Of a stretch of 64,000 bases of DNA, positions 22,501 through 61,991 are shown piece by piece. The translations under genes and the position numbers were made by a program. The stretch's first letter is position 1. Each line of letters opens with the position of its first letter. Origin of the DNA: Aptenodytes patagonicus (lineage: Eukaryota > Chordata > Aves > Sphenisciformes > Spheniscidae); NCBI RefSeq assembly GCF_965638725.1, contig NC_134960.1, forward strand, positions 5,458,501 through 5,522,500, given 5' to 3'. Below the pieces are notes generated by a model. The model was not told where the DNA came from and did not search any database. It was given only the letters and a program-made list of their open reading frames with translations.

Positions 22501-25500
22501 TGTACATTATGATTACAGATAACATTCCAGAAATTCTGTTAAGAAGTTGCAATATATTTTGATCCCCCAATAACAATATGTTCTGTTCTCTTGCAGATAT
22601 TTAAATACGTAAGCTTTAACAAAACAATGACGCAGCTGTCCTCCACTTTATCTCGCTGTGCCAAAGACATCACTGGATTTGCCATCATGTTCTTCATCAT
22701 TTTCTTTGCCTATGCCCAGTTAGGCTATCTGGTCTTCGGGTCACAAGTTGAAGAGTTTTCCACTTTCCAAAACTGCATGTATGCTACTTTCTAAACTTTT
22801 TGATACAAAACCCCCAGTTGGTGCAGGTGCAAACCAGTTTCTGCTAAGCAGAACTTAAGAGTACAGGTCTCCAACACTTAAGCTTATTTCATAGAGAAAA
22901 CCCAATTTTATTGGCCCTACAATCTGTTTACCAAAGCCTTTGTATGCTCAAAAGAGACCACATGTACATTAAACAGGTCAGGGAAGCTCAGGAGTAGTTC
23001 ACCCTTGGAGCTATTAGTCCCCACAGCTCTCGACACAACTTTGCCGTGTGTAACCAGGCCCCTGGGCAATCGGGCAGGCCTGGCAGCAGGCTGTTCTCTT
23101 TTGCCTCTTCCAAAAGCAGGAATCTGACACTTCCCAGCAGACATGCCACTGGGTATGCGATACAGTCCCCAGCGTGAAAACTGCAGAACTGCTTGAGAGA
23201 CCCAAGTGGCTCGGAGCACAAGCTGAGCGTGTTTGCAAACAGGAATTACAGCTCTTTTAAGAAAACATCCAGCTGCCCAGCCAAGAGTCCCCAGATCCCA
23301 TCTGCTGGCTCTGTTACTTTCTTCCCCAGATTTTTGTCAGCCACTTACTGTAGCAACAACATCAGATCAATTCCAGGTGCCAGCTGGCACTGGTTTTGAT
23401 GGTCCTTGTGCCTTGTAGCAACCCTAACCTGTCACCCGCAGTGTACATTGTGTTTTAGCCCATGGCTACATTTCTTGCAACTTCAGAGAGATATCTTTAG
23501 TGTACCAGATTGTTTGAAAGCAGCTTTTCATGTAAAATTAAGGCACTTCTAAACCAGAAAAATAGCTCATTGTGGATCCACTTGGATGTGAGACTGTTCT
23601 AAGATGCTGCAATACAGAGAAATAAATATTTGTCTTCGCTAGGAATAAAATCCCTATGGGGGACACAGGGACTTGTACTGTTACCTTCTGTACTAACAGA
23701 AGATGAGGGATCACGAAGCTAGAACAGAAGGGAAGTATTTAAAAAGAAAAACCACAAACAAAACCCCAAAACCAGATGATTTATCCAAAATGAAAGTATT
23801 TTTTCATACAAGCCACTTAAAAATTCCTTTGTACTTTCAAATTCTCAATTACTTGTTAAATGCCCAATTTACCATTCCAGTATTATCCTGGCTTGCCTTT
23901 TGATTTCAGTGACTAAGGTAATGGTGAATCAGTCTCAATTGTATCTACTGCCTTTTTTTTTTTTTTTTAAAGTAATGCTTACAATACTTCTCTTTAGGAG
24001 AAGCCAGTCAACCTCATTCTTGTATTTTTACTCCCAGCTTTACACAGTTTCGTATTGTGCTGGGAGATTTTAATTTTGAAACCATAGAAGCAGCAAACAG
24101 GATCCTTGGACCTATTTACTTCATCACATTTGTGTTCTTTGTGTTCTTCATATTGCTGGTAGGTATCATCTTAAAAATGCTTATCCTTTTGCATAAGCAG
24201 CAGAGAAGAACTGTTGTGTAGTGCTCCGAGACAGTGTTTTTCACCCCAAGGTGACACTGGGCTTGCCCTGGCTGCCTCTCAGTACACCTGGGCAGAGGGA
24301 CGGACCAAACTCTTTTGCAAGGAGTTCCCAGCAGGCAAGACATTTCGCAGCTCTCCCTTCCTCCAAACAGCCACAAACGGGGCTTTTGCACCACAAAACA
24401 ACCACGTTGCACCTTTCACTCTACTGCACCACCCATTTCTCAAGATTTTAATTTCTGAAAATTTAATTGGGTGCTCTTGAAAACTGCATAAGGTCGGCCT
24501 TGTCAGGTAGGAAGGTTAAAGAGAGACTTTGACGGGACTGTGTAGGTGCAGGTTTGCTTTATCAGTTAGATTGATGTTTTCATTAATTACTTCAGACTGA
24601 AACACCACCTGAAAAAGCTACAAGTATACGACAGGAAATCCGTTACCTCCAAGGAACTGGGCCTTTTAGCCGATACTGCAGATGGGAAATAAGTGATTTG
24701 TCTCCCAAAAATATTCCCCAAGACCCTTAGATTATCAGATAATTTAACTGCATTAGGAGCACGTCTGCACCCAGCAAAGCTCTTCGATTCCATTAGTTAC
24801 GTGCCCTAGCATGGAACAGCCCCCAGAACAACAGCCCCAGCATAATACAAATGCTATTTCCAGAAACAAGTATCTAACTGCATCCTTCCTGTGCAGAACA
24901 TGTTTTTGGCTATTATAAATGACACCTATTCAGAAGTCAAAGCAGACTTTGAAGTGATACCCAGTCAAGAGCTTCAGATCGGAGACCTCTTTAGACAGGT
25001 AAGCGAACACTTCTGTAACTATCTCATTTAATTCAAGATAAGAGGAGGAATTCTAAGCTACATCACTAGCAAAGAGCCTTAAACAGCTGGGCCGTAACCA
25101 TTTCAGAACACGCAATATTTGATTTTTCACTTTAAATAAACATTTGACAGATAGAGAGACATCCTTCCATCAAACCCATAGGAGCTCCTAACGGTAAGAG
25201 TAGCACATGAGTTAGGGTGCAAGGAGCCTACCTTTACTTCACCCTTTTAAAAGCAGCGTTTAAGACCAGCCTGGTTTGTGCTATATCCTGTCATCAGCTT
25301 TCTTCAGAGCTTACTGTTGCTGCTCTTCCAAACTGAGAAACTAAAGATCTTCTCTGCATGGGAAGACAAGACAAGTAGAAATATGTACCTTTAAAACTCC
25401 ACAAAGTTCAGCCCATTTTTACGTGCCAGAAATGGGTACAAAAGGGGAACAAATCTTTCCCTAACTTTTCAGTTCAACTTGAAATTATGACCTCCTCCTT

Positions 25501-27941
25501 TCCTGCCAAATGCATACACTGAAGCCAAAGAGATTGCATGCAGTTCTGCTGCTGGGACAAGTCGGTACCTCTGCCTAAAACCTGGCTTTAACTGGGGAAT
25601 ACAGCATCACCAGTGAGATAAGTAAGATTGAGAGAGGTGTGGGATGAGACCTGCTCATTCAGACTGTTTCTTCAAGTTGGCCTGCGCTGACCGCTCTGTA
25701 GAGGAGGGCTGGCAGCCGTATCAACCTGAAATTTTCCTGTAGGATTTTATGAGTGGCATAGACATGTTACATTGCTTCTGCAAAGCCTAGCTTTCATTAA
25801 GGAAAAGGAAGGGGGAGTCCCTGGCCAGGATACAATTAGTCTGGTCAGCAACAGCACAGCTTGGATTCCCCCACCCAAGCTCATTCTCCTACTTATCCGG
25901 GACTATAGTAAGAGTAAACTGAATATGCCTGAAAACAGAAACTCTTGCTGGATTTGGTTGGCTGTTACCTTCAGGGATTTAATGACAAATTTGAGATATA
26001 GCAGGGTAAGTTCTCTGAGCTGAGCTAAGGGAACAAGAAAGCGATAGACTGGTGGGGTTTCTGTTTAATTGCCAAGGCATTATGCTGACGGTTTGTTCCT
26101 TGCATTCAAGTCCTTGTGCAAAAGTGTCTCTGGTTAAACACAAGCCATTTAACACGCCAGACTTTCCCTGTCTTATGTTCAGAGTTGCAAAAAGGCCCTC
26201 GTCAAGCTCAAGTTGAAGAAACCAGAGGTGGATACAAATCCAGCAGATGAGAGCTTGGAAAGGTAGGATCTCAGCATTTGCTGTTACCCCCTGTACTGAG
26301 CACAGACCTATTCTCACAGGACTTCTGTCTCTTCTCATTTGTGTGAATGACAAGCAAGGAATTTTCAGCCACTAAAAGAAAGGATATTTCTAAGCTTTCC
26401 AATGGAGACAGTGCTGATGAAAAGGTAGGCTCTATTCTTTCCTGTATTCTTAGAAACTGCTGATTATATTTCAGAAGTTGAATAATACAGAAGGAGTCAC
26501 AGTTGTCCCCACTGTTACTTACAAAAGCTATTTCTCCACAGGATACTATTTTTAACATCATAGGAATAGCAAAAAAGTTAGACCTATAAATAAAAATCAC
26601 TAATTATGCTCAAAACTTCAACTGAAAGCTTGTTCAGGCAAGGTCATACACTACAATAACAGAGCTGGCAGTAGGGTGAGATCAGTGTGTCTTAGCAATG
26701 GTATAAAGTTGTGAGCTGGGCATTTGCCCAAATGTTAAACAGGAACAGATGTATAGAAAACAAAACAAGTTTCACAGCAATCTATTGGGTCATAGGCTGC
26801 ACCTACAGCAAGAAGACAGACTACTGTAGTTTCTTTTTGCTTTACAAAAAGGTTTCCAGCAGTCTTTGGTAGTTCCATATCTGGGGTAAGCCTGCGCAAG
26901 TACTTCTAAAACATATTTTTTAAAAAATCCCTTCTACAACAAGAGAGGTAAAAGCCCCTTGGCTAGCTGTAAACACTACTGCACACAATGCTTGCAATCT
27001 CTCTGAGAGAAGAAACTGAGAGGCAACGCTGAGAAGAAATGTGTATTCCTACATCCTGTCTTCTTCCTAGAAGGAAAAATCTACTTTCAGATGGAGGAGA
27101 ACATTTTTCTCCCCAAAGCTGCATATATCTTTTCCCGCACACACGCCCCCTCCCTGCATGAGTGACTGTGTTACAGATGTCCCAGTGAGCCATGCTGGCT
27201 TTGTCTGCGATTTATTTATTTCCTTTTTTTTTTTAAATCCCTCCGGTGTTGAATAGAGCCATCTGAAGTTATCAAAGCTACAAAAAGGGAAAGAAAAACT
27301 TTGTCAGAAGTATCCATCTACTGAGGATACGGACTCAGTCACAGCTCAGAGCTACGTCTCCACTGCAGAATTTCAGCAGTAAGTGTGTGTGCGTATCTGT
27401 TTTTGCAGTCTTATTCCCATCCCCAGGCAGCTGCAGCCCTAGCTGAAACCCTCACCGAGTGACAACCTGAGAGACAGAAGATCAACACAAAGTCAGTGAT
27501 TTTAAGATATTTTAAGTGCTCTTATACTGGCTGACAACAGCTGCCCTCAGGGAGGGAAGAAGGAAACAAAAGAATTTAGTAGAGCAGCTTGTAAGGACAT
27601 TAGTCAAGAATGAGGTGGGACAAGAATTTAAAATATTGTCACTCTTCCAGAACACCTCCTTGTGGCTGCCCAGGGAGGGGGACAGAGACCCTGTGCTTGC
27701 GAAGGGGTATTTCAGGACTTAGACCCTTGGCAGCTGACACAAGTGAGCAAAGAGGAAGGTTGCAAATGCAAGTTTAAGGGCAGCGCCATCTCAAGGATAT
27801 GTGGCTGTATTTGTGTGTTCTAGGCTCTTCAGGTATACAGCTGAGTTGGCGAAGGAATTAAATAACACTAATGCAAAACTCAGGAGAATTATGAAAAGCA
27901 TGCAACAACTGAAGGATACTTCAGGCAAGACGGCACAGTAA
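16247..27941 (+). CDS. PKD2L2: Polycystin-2-like protein 2, complete (14 coding exons)
   Basis: A TRPP (polycystin) family cation channel subunit of the plasma or ciliary membrane. Best known expression of the family member is in testis. Exons: 16247-16304, 16519-16620, 16873-17006, 18285-18541, 19308-19529, 20146-20374, 20904-21074, 22597-22778, 24038-24158, 24897-24998, 26183-26262, 26355-26424, 27257-27378, 27824-27941. Total 1968 nt, 655 residues, somewhat longer than the human protein (about 610-625). Topology: S1 about 41-59; an extracellular polycystin (TOP) domain to about 285 with NNTC and [13 protein letters not shown]2 about 291-310; S3 about 324-343; S4 about 365-391; S5 about 411-432; pore filter LGDF at 460-463; S6 about 473-500 followed by [10 protein letters not shown]. 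The C-tail has no EF-hand, unlike PKD2. The ATG sits in a perfect GCCGCCATGG context. Confidence 0.96.
16519..16620 (+). CDS. PKD2L2: PKD2L2 exon 2, S1 helix
   Basis: Residues 20-53: [18 protein letters not shown], the start of S1. The donor GTAAGTC follows at 16621. The split Leu54 codon joins to exon 3 as LCLLTFGM. Confidence 0.93.
16873..17006 (+). CDS. PKD2L2: PKD2L2 exon 3
   Basis: Residues 54-98: end of S1 (TFGMV), then [15 protein letters not shown] and [12 protein letters not shown]. These are hallmark residues of the S1-TOP junction in polycystin-2 proteins. Confidence 0.95.
18285..18541 (+). CDS. PKD2L2: PKD2L2 exon 4, TOP domain
   Basis: Residues 99-184: [35 protein letters not shown], then NNTC and two further cysteines. 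The extracellular TOP domain, with probable N-glycosylation at NNT. Confidence 0.96.
19308..19529 (+). CDS. PKD2L2: PKD2L2 exon 5, TOP domain
   Basis: Residues 184-258: [34 protein letters not shown] and NLFCII. These are among the most conserved strands of the TOP domain. Confidence 0.97.
20146..20374 (+). CDS. PKD2L2: PKD2L2 exon 6, S2
   Basis: Residues 258-334: [20 protein letters not shown] and [18 protein letters not shown] (S2), then the intracellular turn and the start of S3 ([10 protein letters not shown]). Confidence 0.97.
20904..21074 (+). CDS. PKD2L2: PKD2L2 exon 7, S3-S4
   Basis: Residues 335-391: end of S3 ([12 protein letters not shown]), the S3-S4 extracellular segment and S4 ([15 protein letters not shown]). 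A symmetrical 171-nt exon. Confidence 0.97.
22597..22778 (+). CDS. PKD2L2: PKD2L2 exon 8, S4-S5
   Basis: Residues 392-452: [20 protein letters not shown] linker and S5 ([20 protein letters not shown]). The donor is AT then GTATGC at 22779. The frame appears to run on only to a stop in the intron. Confidence 0.97.
24038..24158 (+). CDS. PKD2L2: PKD2L2 exon 9, pore and S6
   Basis: Residues 452-492: pore helix FTQFRIV, the selectivity-filter motif LGDF (460-463) and S6 ([17 protein letters not shown]). The filter is intact, so this should be a functional pore. Confidence 0.97.
24897..24998 (+). CDS. PKD2L2: PKD2L2 exon 10, end of S6
   Basis: Residues 493-526: [20 protein letters not shown], the strongly conserved S6 end of TRPP channels, then the start of the cytoplasmic tail. 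Confidence 0.96.
26183..26262 (+). CDS. PKD2L2: PKD2L2 exon 11, C-tail
   Basis: Residues 527-553: [20 protein letters not shown]. Lysine-rich and aligned with the QSYKNVLEKFRLKK region I recall in human. Phases agree on both sides. Confidence 0.9.
26355..26424 (+). CDS. PKD2L2: PKD2L2 exon 12, C-tail
   Basis: Residues 553-576: [20 protein letters not shown]. Little conserved. Supported by phase (1 nt in, 0 out), a GTAGGC donor and a CAAG acceptor with a rather weak upstream tract. Confidence 0.75.
27257..27378 (+). CDS. PKD2L2: PKD2L2 exon 13, C-tail
   Basis: Residues 577-617: [20 protein letters not shown] and an acidic STEDTD stretch. In phase with the flanking exons. Corresponds to the region before EEFRELF in human. 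Confidence 0.82.
27824..27941 (+). CDS. PKD2L2: PKD2L2 exon 14, C-terminus
   Basis: Residues 617-655: [20 protein letters not shown] and an amphipathic helix likely to form a coiled coil, then TAA at 27939-27941. It aligns with the LYAVELEKELHYINLKLN end of human. Confidence 0.93.
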
Positions 27942-28100
27942 AATGCATGAGCTCATCTGGTAACAGAGGTGGCCTGACTCATCACACAGTTTAAATAAAT
28001 CCAAAGTCGCCATCTCCCCCTGCCCCTCCTTTATTTTTTTTCTATTTCTGGATAAGAGAAGCAGCAATGTTAATAAAGGTATATACCGTTGTTGCTTCTG
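27942..28100 (+). terminator. PKD2L2: PKD2L2 3'UTR and poly(A) signals
   Basis: AATAAA at 27994-27999 and again at 28072-28077, each about 50-130 bases after the stop. A short 3'UTR. Confidence 0.7.
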
Positions 28101-30904
28101 GGCCTTTTCTCTGAGAGTTTCGGGTGCTTCTTTAACTCTGAGAAGAACCGACCAACCTTGCTAGAATTCTGGGTAGGCACCTCTACAAATGCCTGGACGA
28201 CATTTATTCCTCTGCCTTGTTTTGGGGCTGCCGCGAGACACAGATGTGTAACCAAGAGAGCAGATCATGAGCAATGGCAGCGTCCTGGGCCTGCTCCGTA
28301 CCCTCCTCTCGATCCCTGGCCCTGTGTAAGCCCAGTGCAACCCTCAATCGCCAAGCACAGTCCAGCACACGGGTCATTAGCCCTCACTTCCCTGGACGGT
28401 TTTCTTTTCCTAGTGCATCTGCTGCCAAGGTTAATGCTTATTTCTCAACAATTCTTGTTCCAGGCACCTGTTGCTTCCAAAACAGGTTCCTGTTGCCTTC
28501 AGAGAAAAAAAAAAATTACTCTTTCAGGAAATAAACAAAACAATCAATCATTTATTTTGATCACGCCTTAACAGCTGGAACCACTAGAGGGCGATTTGCT
28601 TCACCCATGCACCAGCCTGAACTTTCAGGACATCCTTTTTAATTCCTAAATCCCTTTATACCCGTTGCCTTAGAGACAATTTGTTATGTTCAGGCCAGAA
28701 ACTATCTACTCCTATGTAGTCATTAATATTTGTTCATTGCTGGGACTCAGCCACAGGAAGAAATAAAACATGTCCAAATGCCATCTGAACATGCCATGAG
28801 AAAACACGGCGCCGTCACCAGGCTGCAACACCCCACCTGCACCACGCAGTCCCTGCCCTAGGGAAGTTCTGCTGCTGTACATCTCGGCTCGTGCATGACA
28901 CGCAACCCCCAGCCTCCAAAGCGTCCTGAAACTCCTAAATCCTACAAGGATTTATAACATTATAAAGCCTTATGTCCTGCAGAGCACTGTCAAGCTACTA
29001 CATGGCCTCTGGTCTCTCTGGGCCTAATCACACTGTGGAGGAGCGGTCTCGTGGAGAGGGGAGCAGACGGGCATTTGAAGGGACCCAGGAAGAGATCGCT
29101 TCAGCCCAGTAGCACAATGTAGCCATGCACTGGTTTGCCTGTCAGGGTTCACTGACTCTGTACTTCAGTCTCCTGGCCAAGCTGAGACATCCTCTCTCTT
29201 CTAAAAGGGACCAGTTTAAAATAAAACCACCTCTTCCCTTCACTTCCAAAGGGTTCTTGTTGCTATGCAGTATCCCAGGACACTTGTCCCAGAAACCATA
29301 GGTCACCGATGATCTGTTTATCTTGATTTCTCAACAGCCTGACACGCAGGAGAGCAAGTGTCTTGCACCTTTGGCATCTGTGACCTCTCCTCCTCCTGGC
29401 AACCCCTCTCGTACAAAGTAGTCTCGAAACCTTTAGCCACAGTTACTTGCCCAGAACTTCACGGAAGAGCTTTCAAGCACTCCTCATCCTTGCTCTACTA
29501 CTCTGGGGCACAGGAAACCCTCTTTATAGCCTGCCTCACTTTTGCCAGCAAGCTCCTTGCCCTGCAGTCACATAAAGGCTCAAGCGAACCTCTCTAAAGA
29601 GGTTAAGCTTGGAATACTCTAGATTTGCATTGTCTCAGAACTGGTTCTTCAGCAAGGAAGATCTGTCCCAGTATCACTGAGCTTTTTGCACCCTCAAAAA
29701 TACTTGTTTCTCCTCCATTTTGGCTAATGGTTTTTGAAACAGAGTTATTTTCCTTCATTAAAATCTTCTTAGTAAGTTCATTGCTTTGTAGCACATGGAT
29801 TTTAAACAGTTCCCACCAAACCACTGTTTGAGGGAATTTTTGTCTTCTCATTAGCGTCTTGATCATAGCAAGCTTCATTGAATAAATAATGCTAACGAAA
29901 AACAGAGGATTGTAAAACACATCTGTAGCAACCCTGTTCATTCTTCAAACCAGTGTCCTAAGAATTTGTGCTTTCTTTTTCCCCTATCGTCAGAGGAAAG
30001 ACGTGATCAGAGGGAAGGTTATTCTGTCCCACCCTAACGCCTGCCTTCTGTCTCCTCCCCCTCACTCGCTCCCTCAACTTCCTAGTTGTTTTTCTTCTTC
30101 CCATTTACCTGCACTGCCACACATCCACAAGCGGAGTCTTCACCTTCAGGAGTTCTTCTGTCCCCTGCCAGGCCTTGGGCTGAAGAAAGGTGGATTTACA
30201 CAAAATACAACACGAGTCAGTTTGAAAGACCTCAATCACTTTTCACATGAACTTACATCAATATTCTATGAAAAAAAATCTATTTGGTCCAGAGGAAAAG
30301 CATCCTCCTGCGTTTACAGAAGTGTGGGCACTAACAGTGTTTTCTGGCCACAAACACGGCAGCAACTGCTGTGATACTGATTTTAAAGCTAAGAGATCAT
30401 TATGGATATAGAGACACAATCAAATACTGCTCATCAGCTGAAGGTGTATTCATTGGCAGTGAATTAATTAGCCCAGTAATGGCTGAATCAGCTCTCTGCC
30501 CCACCTACTCCCAAAGTTGCTACTGTTGAGGAACGAGCGAGACTCACAGTTTGCTCCTGCGTCATCACACAGCAGGCCGGCGCCCTAGCAGGAACCGAAG
30601 CCCACATCGCACCATAAGCCAAGCTGTCAGTTCAGGAGCTGATGTAGTCACCTTCCTGCTGTCTCTGCTGAGAGGCACAGCCTAAACGGGTAAAATAAGG
30701 CTTAAACTGCTGTAGCTTCATCAAGGGCTGTCTCGGCACCTGAGCCACCGCCAGTGCCGGTGGCTCTGCTGGCAGGCTGCGGAATTCGGACCTGCCTCAG
30801 CAGCACCCTGAGGCTGCAAATACATATAGGAATAGCGAAGGACTCGGCACTCGTTTTTAAGAGATGGCAGTGGAGGAAAAAGCATGATGAGAAACAAAGA
30901 TATA
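28101..30904. other. Intergenic gap between convergent genes
   Basis: About 2.8 kb between the PKD2L2 and FAM13B 3' ends. It holds a CTCF-like motif at 28581-28593. Several ORFs of 60-160 residues show no recognisable domain. No repeat family was recognised. Confidence 0.6.
28581..28593 (+). promoter_or_regulatory. CTCF-like core motif
   Basis: CCACTAGAGGGCG closely follows the vertebrate CTCF core consensus and lies between two convergent gene ends, a common place for insulator sites. Binding is an inference. Confidence 0.6.
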
Positions 30905-33132
30905 TGACAATAAAGGTTAAGGTACTTTTATTATAAAAGTCTATACAATGAGCACCAGACATAGCAATGCAATTATATCTGGTTTAGTTATATATACTCC
31001 ATATCTATATACCCATATAGATATATAGGTTTTGCTTTTACCAAAGTAAAACTATTATATCACAAAATGCCTAGTTCTACCATTTATTTATTGCTCAACA
31101 AGGATGGCACAAAACACACTCAGCATAACTGTTGCCATGCTTATCTACTATACTGAATAAACAGCCAAACACTGCATAACAAACACAAAGCAGCTGTTAA
31201 TTCTGAATTGGAACCAGTCTGATCACTCACTCACTTATAAAAATATTGGAATCATATAGATTTAAGCATTATAAAGGAGGAATATATTATTTAAAACATT
31301 TAAATAGTGCATATTGACATTTTGCATGTGGTATATAAAACACAAACATTCATGTACAACACTATACAGTACACATTAGTTTCAATGTTTGGATACACCC
31401 GTGTCTGCAGACTGATAGAAAAGTAACTGAAGTGTACATTGCACAATGGAACTGAATAAAATTGATAAATGGTCTCAAGACTAGTTTAACCTCATAATTC
31501 TTTAAGGTCCCAGATCATTTTGCAGTTTTAAAAAAAAAAAAGGCATACCACCAGTGCTCAATAGTTTTAGTGCTTTTTTTTTTCTCTGAACTCCAAAATT
31601 ACATGCCTACAAGCAGAGTAAAACAAAACAAGAAGTATTCTACAGTACACAGATGAAATCTGAGCACTAAAAATCCTACTTTCAACCTATTTCATATGCT
31701 TCATGACAAAACAGTAAGTCTATGAGGTTACATGCTAGCCATTTCTTACGTTGTGTGAAAGTTCATTTTTGGTCTTTCATAAAGCAGTGTGAGTAATAGC
31801 TATGTTGACATTAGCCAGTCATAGAAACATGCAGTGAGAGTAGGTGCATGCAAAACATGGCCACAATCAAACTGATACATTGAAGAAAAAAATAAATTGA
31901 GAAAGCACCAGTTAAAATTAACACTTAGATTTTGCCAGATCAAAAACAGCTGCTGATGGCTGTTGCAGAGCATAAAGCTAGTAGCTAAATCATCATTCAG
32001 CACAGCAGATGTGATACTCAAAACATTATTTAGTTTCAACTCTGAAGCTAAATCATGCAAGGCCCATAAACTGTTTTGCTTACATCATAAGGGTTAGATA
32101 ACTTATTTTTACTCTCCAACTGTAAAACAAAATTGTGATAAACAGCAGTAATTTTTTTTCACTCAAAACCGACAGTTCACCCTGTGGTGCGCATTAACTA
32201 CACTGATTTTAGCCCTTGATACCATACTTATTTCAGGTACAGTGGAATTTTAACTGTCCTAAGCCAGCTCTTTTCTGCTGGAGCTACACAAGTCTGAGCA
32301 CCATCAGATTTCCCATACACTGAAATGTTCATTATGTTCCTCAAATCTTCCGAAAGTGGAGATGCAGTATCCAATTCAGACAAAACACTATGTCACCACT
32401 AGTTGATAAACAATAACCGATAAAATGATAAAATGAACAACAGTAACGTAAGTCCTGTAGGCAGCATGTGATATAACTTTTCAGTTTTCCAAGTTTTAAA
32501 AAGACACTAAGCAAGGTCACTTTCTGGTTTGTCCACTGTCATCTTTATCAAGGAGGAAACATGACCACTAATGAGCAAAATCCATAGGTGTTAGTTATTA
32601 CTGTGTTATAGGTGCAATTTAGAATACCAAAAATTAAAGTTGTTCCACAGCAGTCCTTTGAAAGGAATTTCAGTCTGTTTTTTATATGTTCCAGGAAAAA
32701 GAGCTGTACGTCTAATTTGCTGACTTTTTTCCCCCATAATAAAAAATAGGCAAAAGGAGTAGTTCAGTGTAGCATTATGGTATTAATAATTTCTTCAATA
32801 ATGCAAAAAGTTGGTAATAACAAAAGTCTCAAAGTTCTTGAATGCTAAAGAAAAAAAGCTATGGTTGTTTTGGAACAAGATGGATGCATCTGCAATACAA
32901 AACTTTGATGGAAACTGTGTTTGCTAAAGTTGGATAGAGCAGTCTCAAACTTAGAAATCTTACGTGCTCTCCAGACAGGACCTACTTACCCTTCAAACAT
33001 GTTATAGTGGCACCACAATAAAGTGCACAAACTGGATTCTCTCAACAGTGCATGACAAATGAACACCAGCACCCAATAAGTACATTGGTTGTATACGGAA
33101 ACATGTTATTCAATGGTTTGGAGGAACACAAT
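30905..33132 (-). other. FAM13B: FAM13B 3'UTR
   Basis: About 2.2 kb of AT-rich sequence after the FAM13B stop, with no competing exon signal. The most distal poly(A) signal is TTTATT on the plus strand (AATAAA on the minus) at 30927-30932. Another lies near 31083-31093. A perfect 10-bp hairpin sits at 31001-31024. Confidence 0.75.

Positions 33133-61991
<28,859 letters not shown>

Noticed and set aside
25979-26353. Minus-strand ORF across PKD2L2 exon 11
   Set aside because: A shadow of the true plus-strand exon and flanking intron, with no protein-like pattern.
28089-28571. Plus-strand ORF of 160 residues after PKD2L2
   Set aside because: It begins next to the PKD2L2 poly(A) signal, has no recognisable domain and ends in a low-complexity A-rich tail. 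Length alone is not enough.
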